Assembly (NCBI GenBank): GCA_016180285.1
Contig: JACPBO010000009.1
Location: 1-52,146 of the forward strand
Reading direction: 5' to 3'
Length of the DNA: 52,146 nucleotides
Source: Candidatus Woesearchaeota archaeon
GTDB taxonomy: Archaea; Nanobdellota; Nanobdellia; Woesearchaeales; JACPBO01
The notes under the pieces were generated by a model. The model was given only the letters and a program-made list of their open reading frames with translations, did no database searches and was not told the DNA's origin. Both the position numbers and the translations under genes were made by a program. How positions within the stretch are numbered: the stretch's first letter is position 1; each line of letters starts with the position of its first letter. This document shows positions 23,707 to 31,267 of the stretch, piece after piece.

Positions 23707-24090
23707 TCACACAGCAATGTCAACTGTCAGCTTGTCATAATCGAAAACAGGCATCACCTTGTACCCTACACCGCCTTCAGCATGCACCTTTTTCGCATCT
23801 ATCAGGCCATACTTTTCAAGAATCTTAATATCAACTACTGTGCTCTTGATGTCCCTGTTGGTTAATTTAGCCAATTCATAGATTGATTTCGGATGCTTGT
23901 GCCTTATAACCTGCAGCAGTTCGATTCTCCTTGGAGTAAAAAATTCCCTGAAGGATTCCACGCTGCCAAAACTAAGCCCTTTTCTCATCTTTATGCTCTT
24001 TCCTTTTCTAGCTTCGCTCATAGCTTCAGCCGCTTCCTTCAGAACAGCCTTAAGCGGCTTTACATCGACTGTTATGTTCTTGATTTTCAT
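23707..24090 (-). CDS. HTH antitoxin (HVO_A0114/TumA-like)
   Basis: A 127-residue protein with an N-terminal helical segment, a basic linker (RKGKSIKMRKG), the FGSVESFREFFTPRRIELLQVI strand-helix, and a winged helix-turn-helix (SIYELAKLTNRDIKSTVVDIKILEKYGLI). This matches HVO_A0114-type HTH proteins that partner TumE-type toxins. The gene starts within the last codons of the toxin gene (4-nt ATGA overlap). As with other antitoxins of this type, it probably neutralises the toxin and represses the shared promoter; palindromes in front of the operon are candidate operators. Confidence 0.8.
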   Translation of the reverse strand: MKIKNITVDVKPLKAVLKEAAEAMSEARKGKSIKMRKGLSFGSVESFREFFTPRRIELLQVIRHKHPKSIYELAKLTNRDIKSTVVDIKILEKYGLIDAKKVHAEGGVGYKVMPVFDYDKLTVDIAV

Positions 24091-24371
24091 TTTACCTCAC
24101 CTTTTGTTATTCTTTCAATATCCTTTTGGAAATCTTCAACTAATTTCCATTCGTCAACAAACTCGTAAGGCAGCTCCATATTGCCTCTGTGGATGTGGTG
24201 GCCTTTTCTTTCATGATTGTCATATCCCAATACCCTTTTTCCGTCTTTGATCAAAGCAAGCGAATACTGGAACCCCTCTGGATGAAACTCGTCTTTTTCA
24301 ACCTTGTAAATGTCGATTTCAACTATGTAATTCTTATCCCTGTGCTTGTGGCTGAATATGAGTTCTGACAC
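24087..24371 (-). CDS. TumE-family toxin (DUF6516-like)
   Basis: The 94 residues carry the TumE signature. An N-terminal beta-rich part (YIVEIDIYKVE and YSLALIKDGKRVLGYDN) is followed by GYDNHERKGHHIH and a C-terminal helix (YEFVDEWKLVEDFQKDIERITKG). Proteins of this group are encoded next to HVO_A0114-type HTH proteins and are proposed toxins. The His-rich HERKGHHIHRG loop (about 52-62) is the probable active or binding site. It is the first gene of a two-gene operon with the antitoxin second, the reverse of the most common order. Toxicity is inferred from family, not shown here. Confidence 0.75.
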   Translation of the reverse strand: MSELIFSHKHRDKNYIVEIDIYKVEKDEFHPEGFQYSLALIKDGKRVLGYDNHERKGHHIHRGNMELPYEFVDEWKLVEDFQKDIERITKGEVK

Positions 24372-24404
24372 ACCATATGGTATGATATACCCTTATATAA
24401 ACCT
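24372..24404 (-). promoter_or_regulatory. Promoter and palindromic operator of the toxin/antitoxin operon
   Basis: The perfect palindrome ACCATATGGT (24372-24381) abuts the toxin start codon. A second inverted repeat, GGTAT-GAT-ATACC, spans 24379-24391. The TATA-like box GTTTATATAAG (minus strand, about 24392-24402) follows. Both palindromes lie between TATA box and start codon, suitable for repression by the HTH antitoxin. Confidence 0.6.
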
Positions 24405-24439
24405 TTTGTTTTTAGAAATTGAAGTTACCTCTCTTTCAT

Positions 24440-25546
24440 TTATCTTTTCTTCAGATACCCTTTCAAAAACTCTTTCCTGAACTTCCAAAACCTGTTTTCC
24501 TTTATTGATGATCTGATCTCCTTCATCAAATTCTGTATGAAATAAACGTTATGGTAGCTTAACAACCTTAATCCAGTTGGCTCCTTCATCCTCAGCAGAT
24601 AATTCAGATAAGCTCTTGTATGATTCTTGCAGACATAGCAGCTGCAGTTTTCATCTAATGATTTGAAGTCTTCTTTATATTCCCTGTTTTCGATCAGGAC
24701 TTTTCCATTTGATGTGAACAATGTTCCGTGCCTTGCATTCCTTGTAGGCATGCAGCTGTCAAATATATCGATGCCATGGCTGACACAGTCAATAAGATCT
24801 TCCGGCGACCCAACACCCATCAGATAGCGGGGCTTTTCCTTTGGCAGGAACCTTTCAGAGTAATCGATCATATTGTACATTAATTTTTTAGGCTCCCCAA
24901 TGCATAATCCGCCTAATGCAATGCCGTCAAAATCAAGCTTTGAAATGAATTCGCAGCTTATCTTTCTAAGATCCTTGAAAGTTCCTCCCTGTGTTATGCC
25001 GAAAAACAATTGCTTTGAATCTTTGTGAGAATTCTTAAATCGTAATGCCCAGTCATGGGTTCTTCTTAATGATTCAATGACATATTCCCTGCTTTTACCG
25101 TAAGCAGGCATATCATCCAATACCATTGCAACATCTGAGCCAAGCTCTTCCTGTATTTTGGCAGCTTTTTCAGGCGTTATAAGATGAGGCGCGCCATCAA
25201 AAGGGCTTTTGAATAAAACTCCTTTGTTTGTCATAGCCGGTGTAAATGACCTGTCTGCTGTCTGGAATCCGCCAGAATCTGTAAAGATCACATCATTGAA
25301 ATTCATGAACTTGTGCAGGCCATTTGCCTTTTTTATTATTTCCAGGCCGGGCCTTAAAAACAAGACAAGAGAATTGCAGATTATTGCTTTTGCTCCCATG
25401 CCTTTTAGCTCGTCAGATGTTATTAATTTCACGCTTGCCTTTGTTGCAACTGGCATGAAAAAAGGAGTTTCAGCTATGCCGTGCCTTGTTTTTAATTTTC
25501 CTATCCTTGCCTTTGTTTTTGGGTCTTCTTTGAGAATTTTATACAT
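24440..25546 (-). CDS. tgt: Bacterial-type queuine tRNA-ribosyltransferase
   Basis: The 368 residues follow the bacterial/eukaryotic TGT layout, not archaeal ArcTGT. FTDSGGFQ holds the active-site Asp near 91. FFGITQGG and GIALGGLCIGE follow. GIDIFDSCMPTRNARHG carries the nucleophilic Asp and the PTR-x-ARxG form typical of queuine enzymes. The zinc site CSCYVC plus a His about 25-30 residues later closes the protein. Archaeal ArcTGT usually is longer, with a PUA domain, and exchanges preQ0 for archaeosine at position 15; this type modifies the wobble G34 of GUN anticodons. No other queuosine genes are in the window. The 3' end is partly duplicated at 23607. The gene ends 6 nt downstream of the THUMP methyltransferase operon partner. 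Confidence 0.92.
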   Translation of the reverse strand: MYKILKEDPKTKARIGKLKTRHGIAETPFFMPVATKASVKLITSDELKGMGAKAIICNSLVLFLRPGLEIIKKANGLHKFMNFNDVIFTDSGGFQTADRSFTPAMTNKGVLFKSPFDGAPHLITPEKAAKIQEELGSDVAMVLDDMPAYGKSREYVIESLRRTHDWALRFKNSHKDSKQLFFGITQGGTFKDLRKISCEFISKLDFDGIALGGLCIGEPKKLMYNMIDYSERFLPKEKPRYLMGVGSPEDLIDCVSHGIDIFDSCMPTRNARHGTLFTSNGKVLIENREYKEDFKSLDENCSCYVCKNHTRAYLNYLLRMKEPTGLRLLSYHNVYFIQNLMKEIRSSIKENRFWKFRKEFLKGYLKKR

Positions 25547-25552
25547 TTTAAT

Positions 25553-26677
25553 TTATTTCTCCCATATCAAAACTTTCATTTCCTCTTTGCCCTGCATTAT
25601 GGTTTTTTCATTAATCAGCCTGAATTTATACTCTTCAGCATATTTTTTCAATAACCAGTCTTTTCTGGATATCAAGATAACTTTTCCTTTGTTCTTTAAG
25701 ATATATTCTGCCTGGTAAAATAACTCCTTGTATATTTTCTCAATTTCTTTTTCATTGTTTCTTGCAATGCTTATTTGAGGAGGATAGCTTATTATCTTGT
25801 CTATTGAGCTTTTTTTCAGCTTTATATCCAGCCAGTCAACATCTATTTTTGTGATGCTGATTGATTTTTCGATTCCGGCAATCTTTGCATTCTTCTGGCA
25901 GGATTTGAGATTTGCAAGGGAAGCAAATCCAAGTATCTTCATTTTGCCTTTTTTTATTTTTTTGTCAATCTTCCTGAAATCGAATTTCAAAAACTTATTG
26001 AATGCAAACTTGTCCTTTGAGAAATGATTGACCGGGAAGTTATTGGCAAACATCGCTGCTTCAATTGGGATCTCTCCGCTAAGGCAGAACGGGTCTAAAA
26101 TTATCTCTTTTTTATTGTATTCAGCGATTCTGACAAGAGCATAAGCAACTGTTCCCTTTAATGAATTAGGTGCTGAGAATATCTTATAATCCCTTTTATC
26201 GAGCTCTCTTCCTGCGAAATCTATTCCGATATAGCAGTCATCGTTATAGATGTAAATGAAAACAATGATATCTGGGTTGTTAAGGTCAACTTTTTGAGTG
26301 TACTTTTTGCCTTTCTTTATCTTTTCAATGATAAACTCGCCGGTTTCTGCTTCAATTTCAGAGCTAGTAAAGCTATGCTCGCCGATTCTTTCAGACCTTA
26401 CGACAAAGGTTCTATTTTTATTTAAAAATTCATCAAAGTTTATCTTTTCAACTTTTTCTTTAATATCTTCAGCATTTTTTATTTTAAAACAATCCATTAA
26501 AAAAAGAATCCTGTTGACGCTTTGGGATGTATAGCACAATTTGGCCAAGTCATCGAAATCTTTAATGGAGAAAATAACGCAGCTTTCCCTTATTTCGGAG
26601 CTTGCTTTAATCAATTCCTTGATTTCCAAAGCGGCAGCATTTTCAATGCCTTTGTTCACAATAGCCAATCCCTGCAT
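25553..26677 (-). CDS. THUMP-domain RNA methyltransferase
   Basis: The 374 residues contain an N-terminal THUMP-type region (about 30-150) with FVVRSERIGEHSFTSSEIEAETGE. A Rossmann methyltransferase domain follows, with LDPFCLSGEIPIEAAMFANN (about 195-214) as SAM motif I; the typical form is DPxCGSGT, so CLSGE is unusual. The catalytic motif IV is SYPPQIS, where NPPY or DPPY is normal for N2-guanine methyltransferases (Trm14/RlmL group). These changes may alter activity or target base. It sits just upstream of tgt on the same strand, suggesting a small tRNA-modification operon. Confidence 0.8.
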   Translation of the reverse strand: MQGLAIVNKGIENAAALEIKELIKASSEIRESCVIFSIKDFDDLAKLCYTSQSVNRILFLMDCFKIKNAEDIKEKVEKINFDEFLNKNRTFVVRSERIGEHSFTSSEIEAETGEFIIEKIKKGKKYTQKVDLNNPDIIVFIYIYNDDCYIGIDFAGRELDKRDYKIFSAPNSLKGTVAYALVRIAEYNKKEIILDPFCLSGEIPIEAAMFANNFPVNHFSKDKFAFNKFLKFDFRKIDKKIKKGKMKILGFASLANLKSCQKNAKIAGIEKSISITKIDVDWLDIKLKKSSIDKIISYPPQISIARNNEKEIEKIYKELFYQAEYILKNKGKVILISRKDWLLKKYAEEYKFRLINEKTIMQGKEEMKVLIWEK

Positions 26678-26724
26678 GAAGAATGGTAAAATGTCCCCAT
26701 ATATAAATCATATAGAAGCTGAAA

Positions 26725-28251
26725 CTACTTTATTGAGTGGCCTGCATATTCAAATTCGAGCTCAGAATTAACCAGCCTTCTCAGTGTTTCCTTTAAATCC
26801 TTGATTTTTACCCTTATCTGCTTTGTGTCATCCCTGTTTCTCAGCGTGACATCGTGGTTTTTCAGGCTGTCAAAATCAACTGTTATGCAGTACGGAGTTC
26901 CTGATTCGTCCTGCCTGGCATACCTTCTTCCTATGCTGCCTGATTCATCATAGAAACAGCTGAATTCCCTGTTTAAATCATTCAGAATTTCTTTTGCTTT
27001 TTTGTCAAGGCCTTCTTTTTTGATTAATGGGAAAATGCCTGCTTTTATCGGAGCCAATTTTGGATGCAGCTTCAAAACAACATTTTCTCTCTTTTTATCA
27101 TACTCATATGCGTCAAACATAAATGCCAATAAGGCGCGGTCAACTCCCTGCGAGGGCTCGGATGCAACAGACGGGATGACTTTCTGTTTTGTTGCTTCAT
27201 CGAAAACGCCCAAATCCTTTTTTGAGAATTTCATGTGCTGCTTCAGGTCAAACTGCTTTCTGTCAGCGTTTCCGTGAATTTCTTTCCAGCCGAATGGGAA
27301 TTTATACTCAATGTCGAAGCAAGCGCCGGCATAATGCGCCAGCTCTTCTTCTTTGTGCTCCCTTAACCTTAAATTTTCTTTTTTAATGCCTAAGTCTGTG
27401 AACCATTTGTAGAAGGATGCTAACCAATAAGCATGCCATTTGTTTGCAAGATTATTTTCAGCCAGCTCTTTTATTGTTGTTTCCTTGTGTTTTCCGTCTT
27501 TTTTCTGGGCATCTGCTGTTAAAACATTTATTTTCATGCCGCTTATTTCATCAAAAAATAAACATTCGTCTGTTTTATCAGGATGAGTGAAGAATTCAAT
27601 CTCCATCTGCTCGAATTCCCTGCTTCTGAACAAAAAGTCTCTTGGAGAGATTTCATTTCTGAATGCCTTTCCCATCTGAGCTATTCCGAAAGGCAGCTTT
27701 GCCCTTGCGTTTTCCTGCACAAGCTTGAAATTTGCGAATATTAACTGCGCTGTTTCAGGCCTTAAATAAGCAAGAGAATTTGCGCTTTCAACAGGGCCGA
27801 TGTTTGTCCTGAACATCAGGTTGAACTGCTTTGCATTCTCGAATTCGCCATGGCAGTTCGGGCAGCCTATATTGTTATCTTTTATTAGTTTATCAATGTC
27901 TGTGGCTGACAATCCTTCTGCGGCGATGTTGAGAAGATCTGCAACCAATGAATCGCCTCTTATTCTTGCATGGCATTTCTTGCATTCGACTAAGATATCT
28001 GTAAAGCAGTCAGCGTGGCCAGATGCCTGCCATACTTTCGCGCTTGTTATTATTGCGCCGTCAATGCCGAAAACATCTTCTCTTTGCTGGACAAACCTTT
28101 TCCACCATTCTCTTTTTATATTTTCTTTTAATTCAACTCCCAAATGGCCATAATCCCAGAATCCAGCCATTCCGCCGTAGATTTCAGCATCAGGATAGAC
28201 AAAGCCTTTCCTCTTGCAGAATGTTGCCATGTCAGCGATTGTCAATGCCAT
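26725..28251 (-). CDS. glyS: Glycyl-tRNA synthetase, dimeric archaeal/eukaryal type
   Basis: The 508-residue class II synthetase starts with CKRKGFVYPDAEIYGGMAGFWDYGHLG, the standard opening of alpha2 GlyRS. FRNEISPRDFLFRSREFEQMEIEFF is motif 2. EPSQGVDRALLAFMFDAY is motif 3. KLAPIKAGIFPLIKK begins the anticodon-binding domain, ending near DSGTPYCITVDFDSLKNHDVTLRNRDD. CKKCHAR and GCPNCHGE (about 85-150) may form a zinc site. It is transcribed toward the THUMP/tgt genes, 47 nt away. Gene symbol by function; archaeal naming varies. Confidence 0.95.
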   Translation of the reverse strand: MALTIADMATFCKRKGFVYPDAEIYGGMAGFWDYGHLGVELKENIKREWWKRFVQQREDVFGIDGAIITSAKVWQASGHADCFTDILVECKKCHARIRGDSLVADLLNIAAEGLSATDIDKLIKDNNIGCPNCHGEFENAKQFNLMFRTNIGPVESANSLAYLRPETAQLIFANFKLVQENARAKLPFGIAQMGKAFRNEISPRDFLFRSREFEQMEIEFFTHPDKTDECLFFDEISGMKINVLTADAQKKDGKHKETTIKELAENNLANKWHAYWLASFYKWFTDLGIKKENLRLREHKEEELAHYAGACFDIEYKFPFGWKEIHGNADRKQFDLKQHMKFSKKDLGVFDEATKQKVIPSVASEPSQGVDRALLAFMFDAYEYDKKRENVVLKLHPKLAPIKAGIFPLIKKEGLDKKAKEILNDLNREFSCFYDESGSIGRRYARQDESGTPYCITVDFDSLKNHDVTLRNRDDTKQIRVKIKDLKETLRRLVNSELEFEYAGHSIK

Positions 28252-28331
28252 GGCATCTGAAAAACAGCAGGGGTATTTAAAATTTGCTTTATTTTTGCTT
28301 TGTTGTTAATTTATTTATCAAAAAGGATAAT

Positions 28332-28496
28332 TTAGACAAAATAAAAAGAAGGGGACATACTCATTCTCCTATTTCTTTTGCTCTTTTCTAGATGGATTTT
28401 ATGTATTTTATGGGCAATGAACCTATTGCCGCTTTTATAAACACATAAATATAATCTCTGTCTGTCATTAATTTTTATGCCATAACTTTTTGCCAT
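28332..28496 (-). CDS. Possible small protein of 54 residues
   Basis: An open frame from ATG 28494-28496 to TAA 28332-28334, starting 5 nt after the stop of the hypothetical gene upstream. It begins MAKSYGIKINDRQRLYLCVY and is basic in its second half (LEKSKRNRRM). No family is recognised. It fills most of the otherwise empty 250-nt gap. It could equally be a chance frame; the tight spacing with the upstream gene is the main support. Confidence 0.35.
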   Translation of the reverse strand: MAKSYGIKINDRQRLYLCVYKSGNRFIAHKIHKIHLEKSKRNRRMSMSPSFYFV

Positions 28497-28501
28497 ACTC
28501 T

Positions 28502-28996
28502 TTAATTTGAATTTGGTTTAATGAATATGCTATAGTGCCCCATCACCCCAAGTGGTCTTCCGCCTCTTGTTTCTAGCTCCGTATATTTTATATTATTCAC
28601 TTCTCGACCATATGTTATTATAAATGGCGTGTCTTTTATTGTTGTTTTTCCTTGAAATAAAATTTTCATCTCGTTGTTTATCATATTCTCTAAAAACTTT
28701 AAAGCCTCCTCTCCATTATTTACTGAAGATTCTTTCTGCTTCCATGCCATAAATCCATCGGCAACAATGTCCCAATAAAGAGCGACTATTTCTACCTTAC
28801 ATAGACCATATTTTTCTATTTTCTCAAAATCTTCTTTAGTAGCTGGTCTTCCTTCTGTAAACGGTTTGTATAGGTCTCCATCAGACTTTGTTATTTCTTC
28901 AAGGCGGGTAGCCCATCTTTCTTTATACTCTTTCCCTTTGCTTAAATCATCTATAGTTTCTACAACTTTTCGAATTATCATTCTTATTACCTCCAC
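28502..28996 (-). CDS. Hypothetical protein
   Basis: A 164-residue protein without recognised family. The N-terminal half is charged and helical (DDLSKGKEYKERWATRLEEI; TEGRPATKEDFEKIEKYGLCKVEIVALYWDIVADG). The C-terminal half looks beta-rich (FQGKTTIKDTPFIITYGREV; RPLGVMGHYSIFIKP). Codon use is AT-rich, like other accessory genes here. A second ATG five codons in (MIIRKVVE) is also possible; GGAGGT just before it (minus strand, about 28988-28993) favours that shorter start at 28981. It is divergent from the HTH-10 gene. Confidence 0.6.
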   Translation of the reverse strand: MEVIRMIIRKVVETIDDLSKGKEYKERWATRLEEITKSDGDLYKPFTEGRPATKEDFEKIEKYGLCKVEIVALYWDIVADGFMAWKQKESSVNNGEEALKFLENMINNEMKILFQGKTTIKDTPFIITYGREVNNIKYTELETRGGRPLGVMGHYSIFIKPNSN

Positions 28997-29050
28997 AAAT
29001 TTATTTTATTTACTATGTAGTTATAACTAACCTTTTATATCTAATTTTAC

Positions 29051-29064
29051 CCTGCATATGCAGG
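29051..29064. promoter_or_regulatory. Perfect 14-bp palindrome upstream of HTH-10 gene
   Basis: CCTGCATATGCAGG is a perfect palindrome located 13 nt before the TATA-like box ATTTAAATAG (29077-29086) of the gene at 29108, in the divergent intergenic region. Placement and symmetry fit an activator or repressor dimer site, possibly for the HTH protein encoded next to it. Confidence 0.5.
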
Positions 29065-29107
29065 AAGAATAGCAAAATTTAAATAGAAGGCATGCTTTAA
29101 CTTCATT

Positions 29108-29761
29108 ATGTGGGTAGCGAAATTCAAAATCTGGCACAAGAATTGTTTAATCAGGCCAAGATGCGTAAAGTATAAAGTAACGGACTTTGTTTATTTAATA
29201 AATTCATGGACAGAAAAAAACAAATTTTACTATACAGAGCTTCATATTCTGCAGGGCAAAGAAGAAAACAAGAAAAAATTCATCAGGGACTTAAAAAAAG
29301 AAGAATCAATAAAAAAACTAGAGCAAGAGGGAAATCACATCTTCACCCTTAATGAAGAACCTGCTGAAAAACAATATTTTTCTCCTGTTTTCGATCCAAA
29401 AATAATTCAGGTTAAGCCAGTTGCGCAAAGAACAGACGGCTATGAAGACTGGGAATTGGCATGTTGGGATAAAGAAACTTTAATGAAGATCATGGATGTT
29501 CCTGTTTTTAAAGTCGAATTAAAATTCATACAAAACATAAAACTGGGAGATATCTTCCTTCCGCATATTTACCCAAAACTTTCACCAAAACAAAGAGAGG
29601 CAGTTGAACTGGCGGTAAAAGAAGGCTATTACGAATACCCCAGAAAGATTGATTTGGAAACACTAGGGAAGATTTCAAGAGTAAAAAGACAAACATATCA
29701 AGAGAATCTTAGACGAGCCGAAAGGAAATTGATACCGTTCTTAATAGAAAGCTCAGCTTAA
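29108..29761 (+). CDS. Bacterio-opsin-activator-type HTH regulator
   Basis: The 217 residues end in the HTH_10 domain: LSPKQREAVELAVKEGYYEYPRKIDLETLGKI, then RVKRQTYQENLRRAERKLIPFLIE. This is typical of the archaeal Bat-like group. The N-terminal ~150 residues are a divergent sensor-like region without an obvious ligand motif. A TATA-like box lies 22-31 nt upstream and a perfect palindrome sits just before it. It is convergent with the Fic gene (stop codons about 45 nt apart). Confidence 0.8.
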   Translation: MWVAKFKIWHKNCLIRPRCVKYKVTDFVYLINSWTEKNKFYYTELHILQGKEENKKKFIRDLKKEESIKKLEQEGNHIFTLNEEPAEKQYFSPVFDPKIIQVKPVAQRTDGYEDWELACWDKETLMKIMDVPVFKVELKFIQNIKLGDIFLPHIYPKLSPKQREAVELAVKEGYYEYPRKIDLETLGKISRVKRQTYQENLRRAERKLIPFLIESSA

Positions 29762-29805
29762 ATTTTTATTCCATTCGCTTTTTGAAATAGAAATATGCTT
29801 CAGTT

Positions 29806-31047
29806 TCATCTCTTCTGCATCTTCTCGTTCATTGATTTTAAATTGTAAAGAATAATCCTCTGAAGAACAACTGACAGCTTTTTGTCATTCCTTGCTTTTG
29901 AGCCTTTTGTTGAAAACAAATATTCTTCCAACAATCCCAAGGGAATGTCGGGCATTGGGAATTTCTCAGCCCTTAATAGATGGAATGCTATCAGCCTTGT
30001 TGTCCTGCTGTTTCCATCAGTAAAAGGATGAATGTGTTGGAAGGCATTATGGAAATATGACACAAAATCGAGTATTTCCTTTACTGATTTCTTCTTTTTC
30101 GCAGCAAATGAATTATATTCCCGCAATAATGCATTTAATTCGGGCTCTATTTTGCCAACAGAAGCAACTTTAAAATCAGGATTGCCTTTTATATAAACAG
30201 GAACAGTTCTCAGCTTTCCAGCAATATCTGGCCTGTGCTGCATTGCAAGATAATGATAATTAAGAATAGACTCTTTTGTCAACAGCTTTTCTGAATCTTT
30301 AATCATTGCTTGAATTGCTTTTTGGTAGTTTTGGACTTCCTGCACGGTTTCAACGCTTAGCTCTTTGGGAATGATGTGGTCTTTCAGCAGCCTGATTGTA
30401 TCTGGCAAGGTTATTGGATTTCCCTCTAAATTCAGGCTGTGCTGAATAAACTTTACCTCATATTCTTCTATAATTTCAAGATACCTTTTATTGTTCTTTT
30501 TCCTTAATTTTAAAAATTTGCCTAATTCAGATTCGATCTCATCAAGGTATGCTTTTTCAGGGTATTTTGGCTGCATTAATGAGCATCCAAAAAATCCAGC
30601 TAAATCCTTGAGAAAGCTATTGTAAGGAATTGTTGCTTCCAATGGCTTCTTAGAAAGCAGTATCAGCAAGCCGCATTTTGAAAGTATTTCCACATATTTT
30701 GCAAATGTCCTTGGATTAAGGCTGAAATCCCTGACTGAAAACTTGGGCTTGGCAACAGCTTTGCAGATAAATCCGGCAATCTTTGCGTCCAATATTTCAT
30801 TATAATTTATTTTATTTGCAATGCAGAATTTAATAATATTAAACAATAAATCGCTCTTTGCCGACCCCATGGCCTGAAAACCCTGTTCGTTCTTTGCAGC
30901 AAACCTGTTTTTTTCAAGATCTTGAAGCATCTTGTAGATGTTATGATATTCAGCACCTGACTTTCTGAATGCTGAGGCTATTTCTTGAGGCTTTAAGGCA
31001 GTTCCTTTCTCATACATGTATTCAAATACATCATATTTTGTTACCAT
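29806..31047 (-). CDS. Fic-domain protein with N-terminal HTH-like region
   Basis: The 413 residues hold the Fic core HIHPFTDGNSRTTRL near 337-351; the usual motif is HPFx[DE]GNGR, here with Ser for the second Gly. Upstream, HSLNLEGNPITL (about 201-212) matches the inhibitory helix [ST]xxxE[GN], which makes this a self-inhibited (class II) Fic protein. The first ~70 residues (YDVFEYMYEKGTALKPQEIASAFRKSG) look like a winged-helix segment, common in archaeal Fic proteins. Fic enzymes transfer AMP or related groups from nucleotides to hydroxyl side chains; the target is unknown. It ends convergently with the HTH-10 gene. Confidence 0.88.
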   Translation of the reverse strand: MVTKYDVFEYMYEKGTALKPQEIASAFRKSGAEYHNIYKMLQDLEKNRFAAKNEQGFQAMGSAKSDLLFNIIKFCIANKINYNEILDAKIAGFICKAVAKPKFSVRDFSLNPRTFAKYVEILSKCGLLILLSKKPLEATIPYNSFLKDLAGFFGCSLMQPKYPEKAYLDEIESELGKFLKLRKKNNKRYLEIIEEYEVKFIQHSLNLEGNPITLPDTIRLLKDHIIPKELSVETVQEVQNYQKAIQAMIKDSEKLLTKESILNYHYLAMQHRPDIAGKLRTVPVYIKGNPDFKVASVGKIEPELNALLREYNSFAAKKKKSVKEILDFVSYFHNAFQHIHPFTDGNSRTTRLIAFHLLRAEKFPMPDIPLGLLEEYLFSTKGSKARNDKKLSVVLQRIILYNLKSMNEKMQKR

Positions 31048-31176
31048 GCTATTCTTATAATGAGAACTCCTTAATAAACCTTTCTATTTAGCATTAAAAG
31101 TTAATAAATATTTGAATTTTAGTGCAAAATAGCACATTTTATGGTCCGCTTGACTTGATTTAGCAATCTATACTCA

Positions 31177-31259
31177 CGGACAAAATCTATTGAGCAATGG
31201 TTGTCCGCTCGTAATAAGTAAAAGGCATATTTATTGCTCAAATTTTTGTGCCTTTTACT
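31177..31259. repeat. Cluster of three interlocking inverted repeats after rfcL
   Basis: AGTAAAAGGCA (31217-31227) pairs with TGCCTTTTACT (31249-31259), a perfect 11-bp stem with a 21-nt loop just downstream of the RFC stop. CGGACAA (31177-31183) pairs with TTGTCCG (31201-31207). TTGAGCAAT (31190-31198) pairs with ATTGCTCAA (31233-31241), linking the loops of both. TCCGCT occurs twice as a direct repeat (31145-31150, 31204-31209). Possible 3'-end structure of the rfcL mRNA or a regulatory element before the Fic gene. Confidence 0.55.
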
Positions 31260-31267
31260 ATATCTGT

